Below, in pieces: positions 32,394 through 34,572 of a stretch of 34,572 nt of DNA (position 1 is its first letter; the number at the start of each line of letters is the position of its first letter). The stretch is taken from NCBI GenBank assembly GCA_029279965.1, contig JAJUHJ010000023.1, positions 1 through 34,572 of the forward strand. Reading direction: 5' to 3'. Made by a program: the position numbers and the translations under genes. This DNA is from Phyllobacteriaceae bacterium (GTDB taxonomy: Bacteria; Pseudomonadota; Alphaproteobacteria; Rhizobiales; Rhizobiaceae). The notes under the pieces were generated by a model. That model did no database searches. It saw only the letters and a list, made by a program, of their open reading frames with translations, and was not told the origin of the DNA.

Positions 32394-33011
32394 TCAAGCG
32401 ATCTCCAGAATTCGGGAGACCGGCAGACGCGGCTTCTGAGGCCAATTGCCTTCTCGGGCATGGCCGACGGCAATCAGAACAACGGGAATTTCGTCAGCAG
32501 AAAGCCCGAATTCGCGCGCAACCGCCTCAGGATCGAACCCCACCATCGGCCCCGTGGCCAACCCGCACGCTTCGGCTGCCAGCATCAGGAAGGCGGCACC
32601 GAGGGTAGCCGTACGAACGGCTTCGTCGCGTTGCCTTTGTGGGTTATCGCGGTAGCTGTCTTCTACCGCCGCTGTCCAGGCGCCGACCATTTCTGCCGGC
32701 ATGAAACCGGCGTCCACGGCGGGCCGGAGGCGCTCTTCCACGACATTATGAGACGGAAGCTTTCCGCAAAGAATATAGGTGACGGCCGCCTCGCTCACCT
32801 TGGCCTGTCCGTAGGCCGCCGCTTTGAGGCGCTCTTTCGCATCCTGCGTTTTTACCGCGATAAAGCGCCAGTTCTGAAGATTGTATGCAGTCGGCGCGCG
32901 CGCTGCGAGCCGCGTCAGCTCCTCGATCTGTTCATCGGCAAGTGTCCTTCCCGGCTCAAACAGGTTCGTGGATGCACGGGTTTCGATGAAGGTAACAATC
33001 GGATTGCTCAT
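32394..33011 (-). CDS. Nitroreductase family protein
   Basis: 205 residues of the FMN-dependent nitroreductase fold. The N-terminal FMN-phosphate region is IETRASTNLFEPG, followed by ARAPTAYNLQNWRFIAV (about 37-53), the family's SAPSxxNxQPWRF motif with A-P-T-A-Y-N-L-Q-N-W. The C-terminal part has LGAAFLMLAAEACGLATGPMVGFD. It would reduce nitro, quinone or enone compounds with NAD(P)H. It is divergent from a LysR gene 108 bases away, a typical regulator/enzyme pair. The physiological substrate is unknown. Confidence 0.9.
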   Translation of the reverse strand: MSNPIVTFIETRASTNLFEPGRTLADEQIEELTRLAARAPTAYNLQNWRFIAVKTQDAKERLKAAAYGQAKVSEAAVTYILCGKLPSHNVVEERLRPAVDAGFMPAEMVGAWTAAVEDSYRDNPQRQRDEAVRTATLGAAFLMLAAEACGLATGPMVGFDPEAVAREFGLSADEIPVVLIAVGHAREGNWPQKPRLPVSRILEIA

Positions 33012-33072
33012 TGTATCGGCCTTTAAAGATCGCGAGGAAAGTCCCCTTGTGGCGTCGGAAATAATTGCTTCC

Positions 33073-33085
33073 TATCGATCAGATA
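33073..33085. promoter_or_regulatory. Candidate LysR binding site in the nitroreductase/LysR gap
   Basis: TATCGATCAGATA is a T-N11-A partial palindrome (TATC / GATA arms) between the divergent starts, about 44 bases before the LysR start. Its position is right for autoregulation; one site alone cannot establish it. Confidence 0.4.
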
Positions 33086-33128
33086 AACCGCTAGGCGGTG
33101 ATGACATTCGCTACTGCCGGTGAATAAT

Positions 33129-34022
33129 ATGGATCAGTTGCAGGCCATCAGGGTGTTCCGTCAGACGGTGGAAGCAGGATCTTTCGCAGAGGCTGCGCGC
33201 CGGATGGGGCTTTCACCCGCTGCGGTCAGCAAGAATATCGGGGAGCTCGAGGCATATCTGCGCGTCCGGTTACTCAATCGCACGACGCGCCGGATGAGCC
33301 TCACCGAAGGTGGTCAGCGCTATTTCGAGCAGATCGCTCGCATCCTCGATGATCTTTCAGAGGCAGACAACTCGCTTGGTCCGCTGCAGCGCATGCCAAG
33401 CGGGCTTTTGCGCGTAAGCGCTCCTATGGCTTTCACCCTCACACGCTTGTCAGACGCGATTATCGGTTTTCTCGCCAGATACCCGGACCTTACGCTGGAT
33501 TTGAAGCTCGAGGATCGGCGGGTTGATCTGGTGAAAGAGGGAATCGATCTGGCCATTCGCGGCACCGACGGGCTGGAGGATACCAGTCTGATCGCACGCA
33601 AGTTGATGACTCTGCCTCACGTGATCTGCGCCTCGCCTGAATACTTTGCGAAAGCGGGTCGGCCGCGCGAGCCGAAGGATCTGCGTTTGCATAACTGTAT
33701 CCAGTTCACGCTTACCGGACATACCCAAGAATGGACATTTACGAATGAGGGCCGGTCGGAGCGGGTGTGCGTTGGCGGCCGGTACAAGGTGACGACGAGT
33801 CTTGCGGTTCGCGATGCGCTGCTGGCCGGCTTTGGCATAAGCCTGATCCCGCGGATTTATGTAGAAAAAGACATCTTGGAAGGAAGGCTCATGACTGCGC
33901 TGGACGATTGGGCACCGGCCGAAACCTCGATCTACGTCGTCTATCCGTCCCGGCAGTATGTTCTGCCGAAAGTGCGCGCCTTCATAGATTTTCTTATCGA
34001 CGAGACTCGGGGCGAAGCGTAG
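33129..34022 (+). CDS. LysR family transcriptional regulator
   Basis: About 297 residues: an HTH (MDQLQAIRVFRQTVEAGSFA, AARRMGLSPAAVSKNIGELEAYLRVRLLNRTTRRMSLTEGG) followed by a linker helix and an effector domain (GLLRVSAPMAFTLTRLSDAI, LRLHNCIQFTL). I prefer ATG at 33129, which gives the normal short N-terminus; a GTG at 33120 is in frame and neither has a clear Shine-Dalgarno. It is divergent from the nitroreductase gene and probably controls it. It resembles the LysR of the central cluster (shared NCI, SILYS/YVVYPS and RAFIDFLI segments), placing both in the same CrgA/AaeR-like group. Confidence 0.92.
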   Translation: MDQLQAIRVFRQTVEAGSFAEAARRMGLSPAAVSKNIGELEAYLRVRLLNRTTRRMSLTEGGQRYFEQIARILDDLSEADNSLGPLQRMPSGLLRVSAPMAFTLTRLSDAIIGFLARYPDLTLDLKLEDRRVDLVKEGIDLAIRGTDGLEDTSLIARKLMTLPHVICASPEYFAKAGRPREPKDLRLHNCIQFTLTGHTQEWTFTNEGRSERVCVGGRYKVTTSLAVRDALLAGFGISLIPRIYVEKDILEGRLMTALDDWAPAETSIYVVYPSRQYVLPKVRAFIDFLIDETRGEA

Positions 34023-34068
34023 CCACCACCTCGGCCGGCCACCAATTGACCATTTTGAAGGCCGTCCG

Positions 34069-34123
34069 CCCCGGACCGGAGTTCGGGGTGGCAGAGCCGC
34101 CCGCCGAACTCGTCGTGGGCGGC
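34069..34123. terminator. Two adjacent hairpins after the LysR gene
   Basis: Hairpin 1 is CCCCGGAC / GTTCGGGG with a 4-base loop (34069-34088, one G-T pair). Hairpin 2 is GCCGCCC / GGGCGGC (34096-34102 and 34117-34123). Both lie in the 180-base gap between convergent genes. No T-runs, so bidirectional termination is only a positional guess. Confidence 0.35.
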
Positions 34124-34202
34124 CACCATGTGCGGCGGCCTTCCTCATCGTCTGCAGGGAAACCAAACGGCTCACATCGGGATGTTTTCTGACCTCATGG
34201 CC

Positions 34203-34572
34203 TCACCAGGGCGTGTTGCCGTCAGGCTCGACAAACCGCCCCGAAACGGCATTGTCCCCCTGCAGAGCATATTCGACTGGCAATTTCGCCCCTTCTTCAG
34301 GCGTCATGAAGCCGTTGTTTCCAGTGAGATCGGTTTTCACATATCCCGGGCAGACCGAGTTCACGACGATCGGTGTGTCCTGCAGTTCCGCAGCCAATTG
34401 CACGGTCAACATGTTCAGCGCCGCCTTTGAAGCATTGTAGCCAATCAAGCGTGACGAATAATAGGGGGAGGAGGGGTCCCCGTTTATCGTGAGCGATCCC
34501 AGCGTGGTGGCGAGATTGACGATGCGGCCGGCCTCAGATTTGCGCAGAAGCGGTAGCATCGCCTGTGTGACC
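34203..34572 (-). CDS. Short-chain dehydrogenase/reductase, C-terminal part (window edge)
   Basis: The last 122 codons of an SDR; the frame is still open at the right edge. The visible part begins VTQAMLPLLRKS, followed by GRIVNLATTLGSL (the strand-5 region with the catalytic Ser), then YNASKAALNML with the catalytic Y-x-x-x-K, and the VNSVCPGYVKTDLT segment that lines the cofactor site. The Rossmann GxxxGxG lies beyond the window. The protein would reduce or oxidise a carbonyl/alcohol with NAD(P)(H). A Met near residue 5 of the visible part is not the start. Convergent with the LysR gene. Confidence 0.88.
   Translation of the reverse strand, partial: VTQAMLPLLRKSEAGRIVNLATTLGSLTINGDPSSPYYSSRLIGYNASKAALNMLTVQLAAELQDTPIVVNSVCPGYVKTDLTGNNGFMTPEEGAKLPVEYALQGDNAVSGRFVEPDGNTPW

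Overview
The window looks like chromosomal DNA of an alphaproteobacterium, probably of the Rhizobiales/Hyphomicrobiales. It is GC-rich, has GGAG-type ribosome binding sites and short intergenic gaps, and is rich in periplasmic-binding-protein transporters (TRAP-TAXI, tripartite tricarboxylate) and in LysR, IclR and GntR regulators. I see no rRNA, tRNA, CRISPR array, insertion sequence or phage gene.

Left flank (1-5.1 kb): general cell genes. These are the 5' end of an unknown reverse-strand gene, an orphan CoxG-like SRPBCC protein, a GNAT acetyltransferase, an FtsH-type membrane protease whose pore-loop aromatic is Ile, and a cardiolipin synthase.

Centre (5.3-30.2 kb): a large catabolic island for an unidentified, probably cyclic or nitrogen-containing carboxylate. 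A reverse-strand set (IclR regulator, 3-hydroxyacyl-CoA dehydrogenase, enoyl-CoA hydratase) diverges from an in-frame chimera of an acyl-CoA dehydrogenase N-terminus and a TRAP DctM C-terminus, followed by a class III CoA-transferase. Next come an RraA/HMG-aldolase-like protein, a luciferase-like flavin monooxygenase, a LysR regulator, and a flavin reductase / alpha/beta-hydrolase / carboxymuconolactone-decarboxylase operon. A TAXI-TRAP uptake system follows, translationally coupled to a GatC/AtzG-like small protein, an amidase and an allantoinase-like (PuuE-type) deacetylase. A reverse-strand block then holds a DctP-type binding protein with no signal peptide, a zinc alcohol dehydrogenase, a cupin and an FCD-type GntR regulator. 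The last forward operon encodes a beta-hydroxyacid dehydrogenase, an AEC carrier and a TctB-TctA-TctC transporter, and ends in a strong hairpin.

A plausible scheme is uptake by TAXI or Tct, reduced-flavin-dependent oxygenation, hydrolytic C-N/C-O cleavage, dehydrogenation, then CoA activation and beta-oxidation. A shared sequence, nTTC-N6-CnGA preceded by a purine tract, lies before the monooxygenase, in the LysR/flavin-reductase gap and before the TAXI operon. It looks like a common operator, most simply that of the LysR protein.

Right flank (30.3-34.6 kb): redox and stress genes. These are an AhpD-like CxxC protein divergent from a cysteine-bearing Rrf2 regulator, an EamA/DMT exporter, a nitroreductase divergent from a second LysR, and the 3' part of a short-chain dehydrogenase running off the end.
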